Origin: Actinomycetota bacterium
GTDB lineage: Bacteria > Actinomycetota > Actinomycetes > S36-B12
NCBI GenBank assembly: GCA_009700485.1
Contig: WLLZ01000128.1
Location: 1-5,145 of the forward strand
Length of the DNA stretch: 5,145 bases
Direction: 5' to 3'
Positions 1 through 5,145 of the stretch are shown here, piece by piece; position 1 is the stretch's first letter, and every line of letters starts with the position of its first letter. The notes beneath the pieces are model-generated. The model saw nothing but the letters and a program-made list of their open reading frames with translations. It did no database searches and had not been told where the DNA came from. Both the position numbers and the translations under genes were made by a program.

Positions 1-540
1 ATTGAGCAATACATCCGCGACGCCAAGATCGATACCCTTTATGAAGGCACCACTGCTATTCAGGGGCTCGACTTCTTCTTCCGCAAGATGGTCCGTGACC
101 AGTTCAAGTCGATTTTCTACTTAGGATCCCAAATCACCGAGACGGTAAAAGGTGATGAAGGTTCTGGGCAGTTGGCAACCGAACGTGAACTACTCGGCAA
201 GGCCCTTGAGGATGTGCAGGCAATAATTGGCCTGCTAGGGCAATGGGCAATGGCTTCACAAACTGATTCCCAAGAGATCTACCGGGTTGGCCTGAACACC
301 ACTCGCCTGCTGATGGCAACCGGTGACCTACTTATTGGCTGGTTACTCCTTCGTCAAGCCGAGGTGGCAGTTGCAGCTCTTGCAGCGGGCGCCTCAGATC
401 GTGATCGGCCCTTCTATCTCGGCAAGATCGAAACAGCCAAGTGGTTCGCGCGCAACCGCCTCCCGTTACTGGCAGCCGAAAGGGCCGTTGCCGAAGCAAC
501 CACCCTTGAAGTCATGGAACTCCCCGAGGAATCCTTCTAA
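1..540 (+). CDS. Acyl-CoA dehydrogenase, C-terminal part (5' end outside window)
   Basis: This is the last 179 residues of an FAD-dependent acyl-CoA dehydrogenase, which introduces the alpha,beta double bond into acyl-CoA in fatty-acid beta-oxidation in the cytoplasm. The reading frame is open from base 1 to the TAA at 538-540. Visible residues 2-21 carry the family signature YIRDAKI-x-x-LYEGTTAIQ. The Glu in YEGT (visible residue 15, bases 43-45) is at the position of the catalytic base of medium-chain acyl-CoA dehydrogenase. After this core comes a helical extension of about 150 residues, matching the extra C-terminal domain of the roughly 600-residue bacterial FadE-type enzymes rather than the short 380-residue forms. 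The first in-frame ATG (88) is internal and not a real start, since the signature lies upstream of it. Chain-length specificity cannot be read from this fragment. The gene points the same way as copC, but the 65-base gap makes co-transcription uncertain. Confidence 0.93.
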   Translation: MEQYIRDAKIDTLYEGTTAIQGLDFFFRKMVRDQFKSIFYLGSQITETVKGDEGSGQLATERELLGKALEDVQAIIGLLGQWAMASQTDSQEIYRVGLNTTRLLMATGDLLIGWLLLRQAEVAVAALAAGASDRDRPFYLGKIETAKWFARNRLPLLAAERAVAEATTLEVMELPEESF

Positions 541-605
541 CCACCCCAATTTTCACCATGTCTCCTGCTGAATCAACGGCACTACAAGGCTCGTAGGATC
601 AGTGC
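541..605 (+). other. Gap before the copper operon, no clear promoter or terminator
   Basis: These 65 bases lie between the acyl-CoA dehydrogenase stop and copC. I see no strong hairpin with a T-run and no convincing -35/-10 pair. I also see no dyad resembling a copper-repressor operator. The only recognisable element is AGGA at 595-598, the copC ribosome site. Read-through from upstream, or a promoter with poor sigma-70 resemblance, are both possible. Confidence 0.5.
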
Positions 606-1142
606 ATGATGTTGCGCCGCTCGGTTTTAGTTTTGATTTTCGGCGCTCTCGCCATGTTAGGGGGTGTCACTACGGCAAGTGGGCACTCGCAGTTGGTTTC
701 ATCAGACCCCGCCGATGGTTCGGTGCTGAGTGCACCACCAACTCAATTAGTGCTGACTTTCAATGAGGCACTTCTTGAAGAAGCCGTTGATGTGGCGATC
801 GCCAACGGCGCCGGAGATGTCGTCAGCGGTGACGTAGCCACCGTGGTGGGCGCCATCGCGACCATCCCATGGCCGGCTGATTTGCCGCCGGATAACTACT
901 CGGTTTCCTACCGAGTCGTCTCTGATGATGGGCATCCGATCACCGGGTCGATTGGGTTTTCCTACACCTCGGACAGCAAAACACCAACGGCCGCAACACC
1001 CGAAGCAACGCCGGTGGCGACACCCGAAGCAACGCCTACATCGGAGCCCGCAACCGGTTTCCCAATAGGACTCGTTGGTCTAATTCTTGCTTTAGCCGCC
1101 ACGCTCACCGTCATCATTTTGGCAAGGCGCACCCGTAGATGA
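606..1142 (+). CDS. copC: CopC-domain copper-binding protein, secreted and membrane-anchored
   Basis: This 178-residue protein has an N-terminal signal peptide (residues 1-26), a CopC/YobA beta-sandwich domain (about 27-121), a Pro/Thr/Glu/Ala linker (about 124-150) and a C-terminal membrane helix (about 152-173) ending in a basic RRTRR stop-transfer tail. It should sit on the outer face of the cytoplasmic membrane. The presumed cleavage site Ala-Ser-Gly/His27 makes His27 the N-terminal residue. With Asp108 and His110 in the SDDGHPITG motif, this gives the His/Asp/His 'brace' that binds Cu(II) in known CopC proteins. Other family hallmarks are SSDPADGSVL (32-41) and YRVVSDDGHP (102-111). The mature part contains no Met, so the Met-rich Cu(I) site of Pseudomonas CopC is absent. 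The ATG at 606 (ATGATG) has an AGGA at 595-598 with 7-base spacing. The stop overlaps the next start by 4 bases, implying translational coupling to the CopD-CtaG protein. Confident in family; copper delivery versus resistance is not resolved. Confidence 0.93.
   Translation: MMLRRSVLVLIFGALAMLGGVTTASGHSQLVSSDPADGSVLSAPPTQLVLTFNEALLEEAVDVAIANGAGDVVSGDVATVVGAIATIPWPADLPPDNYSVSYRVVSDDGHPITGSIGFSYTSDSKTPTAATPEATPVATPEATPTSEPATGFPIGLVGLILALAATLTVIILARRTRR
993..1040 (+). repeat. Two tandem 24-base units in the copC linker
   Basis: Two adjacent 24-base units (993-1016 and 1017-1040) encode ATPEATPV and ATPEATPT. The 17 bases 996-1012 recur identically at 1020-1036. This codes for the flexible extracytoplasmic linker between the CopC domain and its membrane anchor. 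Near-identity at the DNA level suggests a recent duplication, and copy number may vary between relatives. Confidence 0.8.
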
Positions 1143-3172
1143 GGCAGACAGCCACGCAGCGAGCACCGCGCACCACCACGAACCCACCAATGGGTTTTGG
1201 TGCTATCTCCTTGCTTGCCGTTGCCCTGGTGGTGCTTGCGGTAAGTGCACTCGCGGTATCCTTGGTGGTATCCGGCGGCGCATATGAGCCACCAATTGCC
1301 GGGCTCCCTGATCCTGGGCCACTTGTTGTCTGGGGAGTTCCAACACTGCGCCTACTTACTGAAATAGCTGCCCTCGCAACAATCGGTTGGCTACTTGCTG
1401 CTTGCCTACTTGATCCGTCAGGTAAGGACGGTGTTATTTCTCGGGTGGGTCGATCAGATGCCGTTCGGGCTTCGATAGCGGCACTCATCTGGTCAGCACT
1501 AGCCCTTGCCCAGATGTTCTTCGTTCTCGCCAATGTACTGGGTATCACCCTTAGCCAAGCATTTAATCCTGCCGTTTTCGCGACGTACGCGGGTGATATT
1601 CCGGCGACCCGCGCCCTGATGATCATGGCGCTGCTGGCCTTCATCGTCTCTTTCGGTGCGTTCATCACTTCAACCATTGGCGCTGAGGCCGGGTGGCTTA
1701 TCGTGGCTTTGGTTGCAGTCTCGCTACCGGTGCTCGGTGGCCACGGCTCTGGCCTCGGTGATCATGCGCTAGCTATTACCGCCGGCACTACCCATGTTCT
1801 TGCGGCAGTAATATGGGTCGGCGGCCTGATGGCGCTGGCACTGCATGCCGCCCGACGCGATGGATCCTTGCAGCGGTCACTTCAGCGCTTCTCCGCAATT
1901 GCCCTCATCGCAATAACTCTTTTAGCACTGAGCGGTATCGCGAATGCATATACGCGCCTTGAGTCACTGGATCAGTTATTCAACACCGGCTACGGTCAAG
2001 TGGTTTTCACCAAAGCGCTACTGATCATCGGCCTTGGAATCATCGGCTGGGTGATGCGTCGACGACTTATTTCGGGCCCCAAAAAAGCCTCCGGGGTGGC
2101 CCTCTTCGCTCGAATTGCCGGGCTCGAACTAGTCATCATGATTCTAGCCGTCGCCCTCGGCGTTTCTCTCGCATCAAGTGTCTCACCAAGACTGCAAACA
2201 CCCTTTAACTCATTTGGCGAAACGTTGCTCGGATTTGCCTACCCACCACCCCCGACCGTGCTCACCGTTGGCCTGGGTTTTCGCCTAGAGCCACTGTTTT
2301 TGGCTCTCGGAATCATTGGTGCCGCGCTCTATTGCATCGGCGTCGCGCGCCTTCGAAAGCGCGGGGATAAATGGCCTTGGGGTCGGCTAATAGCCTGGCT
2401 ACTCGGCATTGGCATTATGATTTGGTGCACGAACGGAGGTATTGCTACTTACGCGCAGGTTTCAGTTGGCCTACACATGTTTCAACACATGACCTTGACA
2501 ATGCTGGCCCCAATCATGTTGGTGCTTGGCGCCCCGGCGACCCTTGCCCTACGCGCGCTAAAGCCCGGGAAAGGCTTCGACCGCGGCCCACGTGAATGGC
2601 TTCTGTGGCTTCTGCAAAGTTGGATAACTCGGATAGCCACCAACCCATTCTTTGTGTTTTTCATTTATGTACTCGGGTTGTATGGCCTATACATGACCCC
2701 GCTCTTCGGATGGCTGATGGGCAGTCACGCCGGCCACGTTGTCATGCAGCTTCATTTCTTGGCGGCTGGTTACCTGTTTTATTGGGTACTAATCGGTATT
2801 GACCCCAGACCCAAACCCCTGCCTTACTGGGCACGCCTACTCATATTGATGCTGGCGCTATCTGTTCATGGATTCTTCGCGGTCGCGATGCTGATGTCCT
2901 CGACACCTTTGGCGATCGAGTGGTACGGCGTGGTGCAGCCAGATTGGATTGTTGATCCTCTCCGTGACACCTTGGTAGGTGCTCAGGTGGCGTGGGGGTT
3001 ATCTGAAATCCCCACCACCATTGTTTTGATCGTTATTGCGGTGCAATGGTCGCGAAGCGATGAGCGTGAAGCAAAACGTTCTGACCGACAAGCTGAGCGC
3101 GATGGCGGACTCGAACTAGCTCGATATAACGAGCGCTTTGCCCGCTTGGCTGAACGCGATGAAAAGGTCTAA
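1139..3172 (+). CDS. CopD / CtaG (Caa3 oxidase assembly) fusion membrane protein
   Basis: This 677-residue polytopic protein has roughly 16 hydrophobic segments between residues 19 and 638. The N-terminal half (about 60-350) is CopD-like: GGHG at 200-203, then DH at 208-209 and HVLAAVIWVGGL starting at His219, followed by FSAIALIAITLLALSG (251-266) and a YGQVVFTK segment (285-292). The C-terminal half (about 380-638) is the CtaG/Caa3 domain: H446-x-x-Q-H450, His530, His533 and His539 around a GYLFYWVLIGIDP segment, His577 in SVHGFF, and GAQVAWGLSEIP (614-625). CopD proteins are linked to copper passage across the inner membrane, and CtaG to assembly of the oxidase copper centre; such fusions are known in Actinomycetota. 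The ATG at 1139 overlaps the copC stop (ATGA), with AAGG at 1124-1127 as a weak ribosome site. A later Met18 (1190) is possible but less likely. The last 40 residues are a highly charged, probably cytosolic tail. Confident in domains; the direction of copper movement is inferred. Confidence 0.93.
   Translation: MRQTATQRAPRTTTNPPMGFGAISLLAVALVVLAVSALAVSLVVSGGAYEPPIAGLPDPGPLVVWGVPTLRLLTEIAALATIGWLLAACLLDPSGKDGVISRVGRSDAVRASIAALIWSALALAQMFFVLANVLGITLSQAFNPAVFATYAGDIPATRALMIMALLAFIVSFGAFITSTIGAEAGWLIVALVAVSLPVLGGHGSGLGDHALAITAGTTHVLAAVIWVGGLMALALHAARRDGSLQRSLQRFSAIALIAITLLALSGIANAYTRLESLDQLFNTGYGQVVFTKALLIIGLGIIGWVMRRRLISGPKKASGVALFARIAGLELVIMILAVALGVSLASSVSPRLQTPFNSFGETLLGFAYPPPPTVLTVGLGFRLEPLFLALGIIGAALYCIGVARLRKRGDKWPWGRLIAWLLGIGIMIWCTNGGIATYAQVSVGLHMFQHMTLTMLAPIMLVLGAPATLALRALKPGKGFDRGPREWLLWLLQSWITRIATNPFFVFFIYVLGLYGLYMTPLFGWLMGSHAGHVVMQLHFLAAGYLFYWVLIGIDPRPKPLPYWARLLILMLALSVHGFFAVAMLMSSTPLAIEWYGVVQPDWIVDPLRDTLVGAQVAWGLSEIPTTIVLIVIAVQWSRSDEREAKRSDRQAERDGGLELARYNERFARLAERDEKV
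3164..3167 (+). promoter_or_regulatory. Ribosome binding site deciding a TTG start
   Basis: AAGG at 3164-3167 lies inside the last codons of the CopD-CtaG gene, 8 bases before the TTG at 3176. The alternative GTG at 3182 would be 14 bases away, so the site favours TTG as the start of the L,D-transpeptidase-like gene. Confidence 0.5.
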
Positions 3173-3175
3173 ACT

Positions 3176-3937
3176 TTGGGTGTGCATCGTTCGCTGATCA
3201 CCGCCATGGCTCTCATGTTGGTACTGGCTCCAGGGGCACGTGCTGCGCAGCCAACAACACCCGAGTGGTTTCCCACCCAGCTGGCGCATATTGGTAATTC
3301 AAATCAAGTAATTGTGGTTACCGCAGCAAAGTGGTCAGCAACCGAAGGAACCCTTCGCGCCTTTGAGCGATCAGTAACCGGCAAATGGATTCAGGTGCTT
3401 GACGCCACCCATGCGCAGTTGGGCTACGGAGGGCTAGTAAAGGCCGCTGAGCGCCGGCAAGGCACGGGCAAAACTCCAACCGGCACCTTCCCTATTGAGA
3501 CAGCGTTCGGAAGACTTCCTGACCCCGGCACCGCGTTGCCGTATACCAAATTCGACCGTAACGATGCCTGGACCTACAACCCAAAGCAGCCCGCTACCTA
3601 CAACCTCTTTCAGGATGCAGCTGTGGGGTGGGGTGGCTACGGAAACTACATTGAGAGACTTTGGCAATACGGGGAGCAATACAACTATGTAGCGGTGCTT
3701 GACTTCAACTTGCCCAAGGGGGAGGTAACCGTCGGCCCCAACGGCATCCGCCGTACTTCGCCACCCGCTGACACTCGCCGTGGCGGCGGCATCTTCTTAC
3801 ACGTGAGTAATGGGGATAAGACCGCCGGGTGCATCGCGATCGCCCAAGAACGCATGACCCAAATAATGAAGTGGCTAGATCCGGAGCAACGTCCGGTGAT
3901 GGTTATCGGTACGCTCGCAACTATCGACCAGATGTAG
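3176..3937 (+). CDS. Secreted L,D-transpeptidase-fold (YkuD-type) protein
   Basis: This 253-residue protein has a Sec signal peptide (residues 1-23, hydrophobic core ITAMALMLVLA, cleavage after Ala-Arg-Ala23) and no lipobox. The rest is a single YkuD/ErfK-type domain. Family marks are GTGKTPTGTFPI (97-108), a central aromatic-rich stretch (about 123-175), and the active-site segment FLHVSNGDKTAGCIAI with His209 and presumed nucleophile Cys219. Known enzymes of this fold form 3-3 peptidoglycan cross-links or attach proteins to the wall via a cysteine thioester, acting outside the membrane. The His-to-Cys distance is 10 residues, shorter than the roughly 16-19 of the classical signature, and the motif reads TAGC rather than SHGC or SKGC. 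It therefore belongs to a divergent branch of the family, and transpeptidase activity is inferred. The TTG start is favoured by the upstream AAGG and a 3-base gap from the previous stop; GTG 3182 or ATG 3206 would shorten the signal peptide. Probably co-transcribed with the copper genes. Confidence 0.85.
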   Translation: MGVHRSLITAMALMLVLAPGARAAQPTTPEWFPTQLAHIGNSNQVIVVTAAKWSATEGTLRAFERSVTGKWIQVLDATHAQLGYGGLVKAAERRQGTGKTPTGTFPIETAFGRLPDPGTALPYTKFDRNDAWTYNPKQPATYNLFQDAAVGWGGYGNYIERLWQYGEQYNYVAVLDFNLPKGEVTVGPNGIRRTSPPADTRRGGGIFLHVSNGDKTAGCIAIAQERMTQIMKWLDPEQRPVMVIGTLATIDQM

Positions 3938-3944
3938 TACCTGG
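3938..3944. other. Seven-base gap between convergent genes
   Basis: Only 7 bases separate the TAG of the L,D-transpeptidase-like gene (3935-3937) from the minus-strand TAG of the hydrolase gene (3945-3947). There is no room for a terminator between them, so at least one transcript must run into the opposite gene. Confidence 0.9.
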
Positions 3945-4727
3945 CTAACGCAATCTAATGTCTTTAAGTGCCGGGAAACTTTCCCTCCACTTTTCCGGCA
4001 ACTCGGGATCAACCTCGACATAGATTATTTCCTCGTTGCCGCCGCCTCGGGCAACGACTGCGCCCTTAGGATCAATCACACAGGAGTGGCCTCCTAATTC
4101 AATACCAGGTTGAGCGCCCACCTCATTGCATGCGATTACCCATGCTTGGTTTTCAATTGCCCGGGCCTGGGTCAAAACATTCCAATGCTCGATGCGCGAG
4201 GCGGGCCAACCTGAGGTGACAACAAAAGTAGTTGCTCCACCTTCGGTCAGTGCCCTGAAGAGTTCAGGGAAACGCAGGTCGTAGCACGTGGCCAAACCGG
4301 TCGCGCCAAGCGGCGTATCGACAACTACGAGCTCCTCACCGCTGCTCATCAAAGTTGTCTCACCCCCTTCAAAACCGAATAGATGAATCTTTCGATACGT
4401 TGCACGAAGGTCGCCCTGCGGGGAAAAGAGCACACTGGTGTTGTAGTACGAACCATCAGCCACTTCGCAAAATGAGCCGCCATGCAACCAAATACCATGT
4501 TGTTTTGCCAAAGCGGCCAAATCAGTAACCAGCGGGCCATTGATCGGTTGCGCATGCTCACGTGCCGCCTCAATATCGAACGCCCCCACATGCCACAACT
4601 CAGGTAGCACGACGAATTGCGCTTTCGTTGCCGCTTGGGCTATCAGCTTCAGGGCGTGCGGCACGCGTTCATGGATCGGGTCGGCCGAAGTGCAGTTAAG
4701 TTGAATTAATGCCACTGTGACGCTCAC
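3945..4727 (-). CDS. Nitrilase-superfamily carbon-nitrogen hydrolase (omega-amidase-like)
   Basis: This 260-residue cytoplasmic protein covers the complete single-domain nitrilase fold. The catalytic Glu-Lys-Cys triad is visible as Glu43 (VVLPELW), Lys113 (YRKIHLFGF) and Cys148 (TCYDLRFPELFR). HWNVLTQARAIENQAWVIACN (181-201) and GGHSCVIDPKG (212-222) are further family blocks. Members hydrolyse C-N bonds in small amides. The KIHLFGF and CYDLRFPELFR blocks resemble the Nit2/YafV omega-amidase and deaminated-glutathione amidase group, so clean-up of omega-amides such as alpha-ketoglutaramate is plausible, but substrate cannot be set from sequence. The GTG start at 4727 is supported by AAGG on the minus strand (4735-4738), 7 bases upstream, and by the beta-strand VTVALIQLN beginning at once, as in relatives. 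It converges on the L,D-transpeptidase-like gene with a 7-base gap and diverges from the MDMPI-like gene. There is no clear functional tie to either neighbour. Confidence 0.92.
   Translation of the reverse strand: MSVTVALIQLNCTSADPIHERVPHALKLIAQAATKAQFVVLPELWHVGAFDIEAAREHAQPINGPLVTDLAALAKQHGIWLHGGSFCEVADGSYYNTSVLFSPQGDLRATYRKIHLFGFEGGETTLMSSGEELVVVDTPLGATGLATCYDLRFPELFRALTEGGATTFVVTSGWPASRIEHWNVLTQARAIENQAWVIACNEVGAQPGIELGGHSCVIDPKGAVVARGGGNEEIIYVEVDPELPEKWRESFPALKDIRLR
3969..4000 (+). terminator. Candidate hairpin terminator for the cop-ldt transcript
   Basis: On the plus strand, bases 3969-3978 can pair with 3991-4000 (TGCCGGGAAA with TTTTCCGGCA). The 10-pair stem contains one G-U pair (3975 with 3994) and has a 12-base loop. 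It starts 32 bases after the stop of the L,D-transpeptidase-like gene and lies inside the 3' end of the opposing hydrolase gene. On the minus strand the wobble becomes a C-A mismatch, so the fold is better for plus-strand RNA. A competing inner palindrome (GGGAAA-C-TTTCCC, 3973-3985) overlaps it. No U-tract follows the stem, so this is at best a tail-less terminator or a 3' end stabiliser. It could also be chance, since the bases are also coding. Confidence 0.3.
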
Positions 4728-4734
4728 GACTTAA

Positions 4735-4738
4735 CCTT
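4735..4738 (-). promoter_or_regulatory. Ribosome binding site for the GTG-started hydrolase
   Basis: Read on the minus strand this is AAGG, 7 bases before the GTG at 4727. It supports that start over the in-frame GTG four codons later (4715-4713). Confidence 0.55.
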
Positions 4739-4794
4739 ACCAGCCTTCGAGTACTTGGCACCGCAATCTTCGATTACACTTTCGATACTGCGTT

Positions 4795-4800
4795 AGGAGG
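4795..4800 (+). promoter_or_regulatory. Consensus AGGAGG ribosome site at unusually short spacing
   Basis: A full AGGAGG ends only 3 bases before the GTG at 4804. No other in-frame ATG, GTG or TTG exists between the upstream stop (4732) and 4804, and the next in-frame GTG (4933) would remove conserved sequence. GTG 4804 therefore remains the start despite the tight spacing. Confidence 0.7.
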
Positions 4801-4803
4801 CTA

Positions 4804-5145
4804 GTGAAAACCGCATTTACCAAAGCTGAGCTAATCGGGGCGTCCCTAGAAGGCCTGACTCAGGTAGCCGATCTGGTTAGCCCGCTATCGGATGACCAGT
4901 GGCACGCTGACACCCCTTGCCCTGGCTGGCAGGTGGCAGATGTTGTCGCCCATCTTGCAGATTTCGAATCTTTCCTGAGCGGCAACCCGCGGGCTGTTGT
5001 TGAGCCTAACTGGGCTAACTTGCCGCACGTGTTAAGCGAAACCGGAAAGTTCATCGAAATTGGGGTGCAGGCACGGCGCGATTATACAAAAACCGAGCTG
5101 GTTGCAGAGTTGCGCGAACTCATCGAGGTGCGTCGCACAATCTTG
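4804..5145 (+). CDS. DinB/MDMPI-like putative metal enzyme, N-terminal part (3' end outside window)
   Basis: The first 114 residues of a protein with the mycothiol-dependent maleylpyruvate isomerase N-terminal (DinB-like four-helix) fold are visible; the frame stays open to the window edge. The family signature is TPCPGWQVADVVAHLADFE (37-55). His50 in the AHL motif matches the first zinc ligand of the characterised Corynebacterium isomerase; the remaining Glu/His ligands would lie beyond the visible part. An early helix (about 4-26) precedes LSDDQWHADTPCPGW, as in relatives. Such proteins are abundant in mycothiol-making actinobacteria, and many are of unknown role: proposed functions are thiol transfer, isomerisation or detoxification with mycothiol as cofactor. 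The specific reaction cannot be assigned. It starts with GTG behind a strong AGGAGG and is divergent from the hydrolase gene. Confident in fold family only. Confidence 0.85.
   Translation, partial: MKTAFTKAELIGASLEGLTQVADLVSPLSDDQWHADTPCPGWQVADVVAHLADFESFLSGNPRAVVEPNWANLPHVLSETGKFIEIGVQARRDYTKTELVAELRELIEVRRTIL

Larger units (their letters stand above)
4728..4803. promoter_or_regulatory. Divergent intergenic region, probable promoters both ways
   Basis: These 76 bases separate two divergent genes, so they should hold both promoters. On the minus strand TGTAAT (4778-4773) is a fair -10 match, giving a hydrolase leader of roughly 40 bases, with no clear -35. On the plus strand TACACT (4775-4780) is a possible -10, and TTGGCA (4755-4760) resembles a -35, but the 14-base spacing is too short for a confident pair. 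The two candidate -10 elements overlap. TTCGA occurs three times (4746-4750, 4769-4773, 4781-4785), the last two as TTCGAT exactly 12 bases apart. Exact promoter positions are uncertain. Confidence 0.35.

Noticed and set aside
793..804. Perfect palindrome TGGCGATCGCCA, and a second GCGATCGC at 3836-3843, resembling the cyanobacterial HIP1 octamer
   Set aside because: Both occur in codons for Ala-Ile-Ala runs (gcg atc gcc), so coding explains them, and two copies do not show genome-wide enrichment.
1114..1677. A 187-codon open frame on the minus strand opposite the copC end and copD-ctaG start
   Set aside because: It is antisense to two well-supported genes, is Ala/Ser/Thr/Arg-rich without any recognisable domain, and is a typical shadow frame.
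2482..2664. Minus-strand open frame and overlapping plus-strand frames within the CtaG half (2371-2802)
   Set aside because: All lie inside the strongly conserved CopD-CtaG frame and have no domain or ribosome site of their own.
4755..4780. TTGGCA and TACACT as a classical sigma-70 promoter for the MDMPI-like gene
   Set aside because: The spacer is 14 bases instead of about 17, so I kept it only as a weak element within the intergenic entry.
4860..5054. Minus-strand open frame opposite the MDMPI-like gene
   Set aside because: The plus-strand frame carries the clear family motif TPCPGWQVADVVAHL; the antisense frame has no recognisable features.

Overview
The window looks like a chromosomal segment of an actinobacterium with moderate GC content. 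The evidence is a mycothiol-dependent maleylpyruvate isomerase (MDMPI)-type protein at the right edge, a CopD-CtaG fusion protein of the type common in Actinomycetota, an acyl-CoA dehydrogenase with a C-terminal extension, and free use of GTG and TTG starts. No rRNA, tRNA, CRISPR array, insertion sequence or phage gene is visible. Coding density is very high, and the longest non-coding gap is 76 bases.

Layout. (1) Bases 1-540 are the 3' end of a fatty-acid beta-oxidation acyl-CoA dehydrogenase gene, cut by the window edge. (2) After a 65-base gap come three tightly packed forward genes, which look like one operon. They are copC (secreted, membrane-anchored copper-binding protein), a large polytopic membrane protein fusing CopD to the CtaG/Caa3 oxidase-assembly domain (4-base ATGA overlap with copC), and a secreted L,D-transpeptidase-fold (YkuD) protein (3-base gap, TTG start). 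(3) Convergent to these, with only 7 bases between stop codons, is a nitrilase-superfamily carbon-nitrogen hydrolase on the minus strand. (4) Divergent from the hydrolase across a 76-base intergenic region is the 5' part of a DinB/MDMPI-like putative metal enzyme, cut by the right edge.

How the genes work together. CopC and CopD-CtaG make a coherent copper-handling unit. CopC should bind Cu(II) outside the membrane, CopD should move copper across or into the membrane, and the CtaG domain belongs to the family that helps assemble the CuB centre of cytochrome c oxidase. The L,D-transpeptidase-like gene is probably co-expressed with them, which is suggestive because enzymes of that fold use a catalytic cysteine that copper can poison. 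The hydrolase and the MDMPI-like protein look like separate housekeeping or detoxification functions.

I do not see strong evidence for an undescribed system. The points most worth a second look are the copper/L,D-transpeptidase linkage, the atypical active-site signature of that enzyme, and a hairpin that may end its transcript inside the opposing gene.
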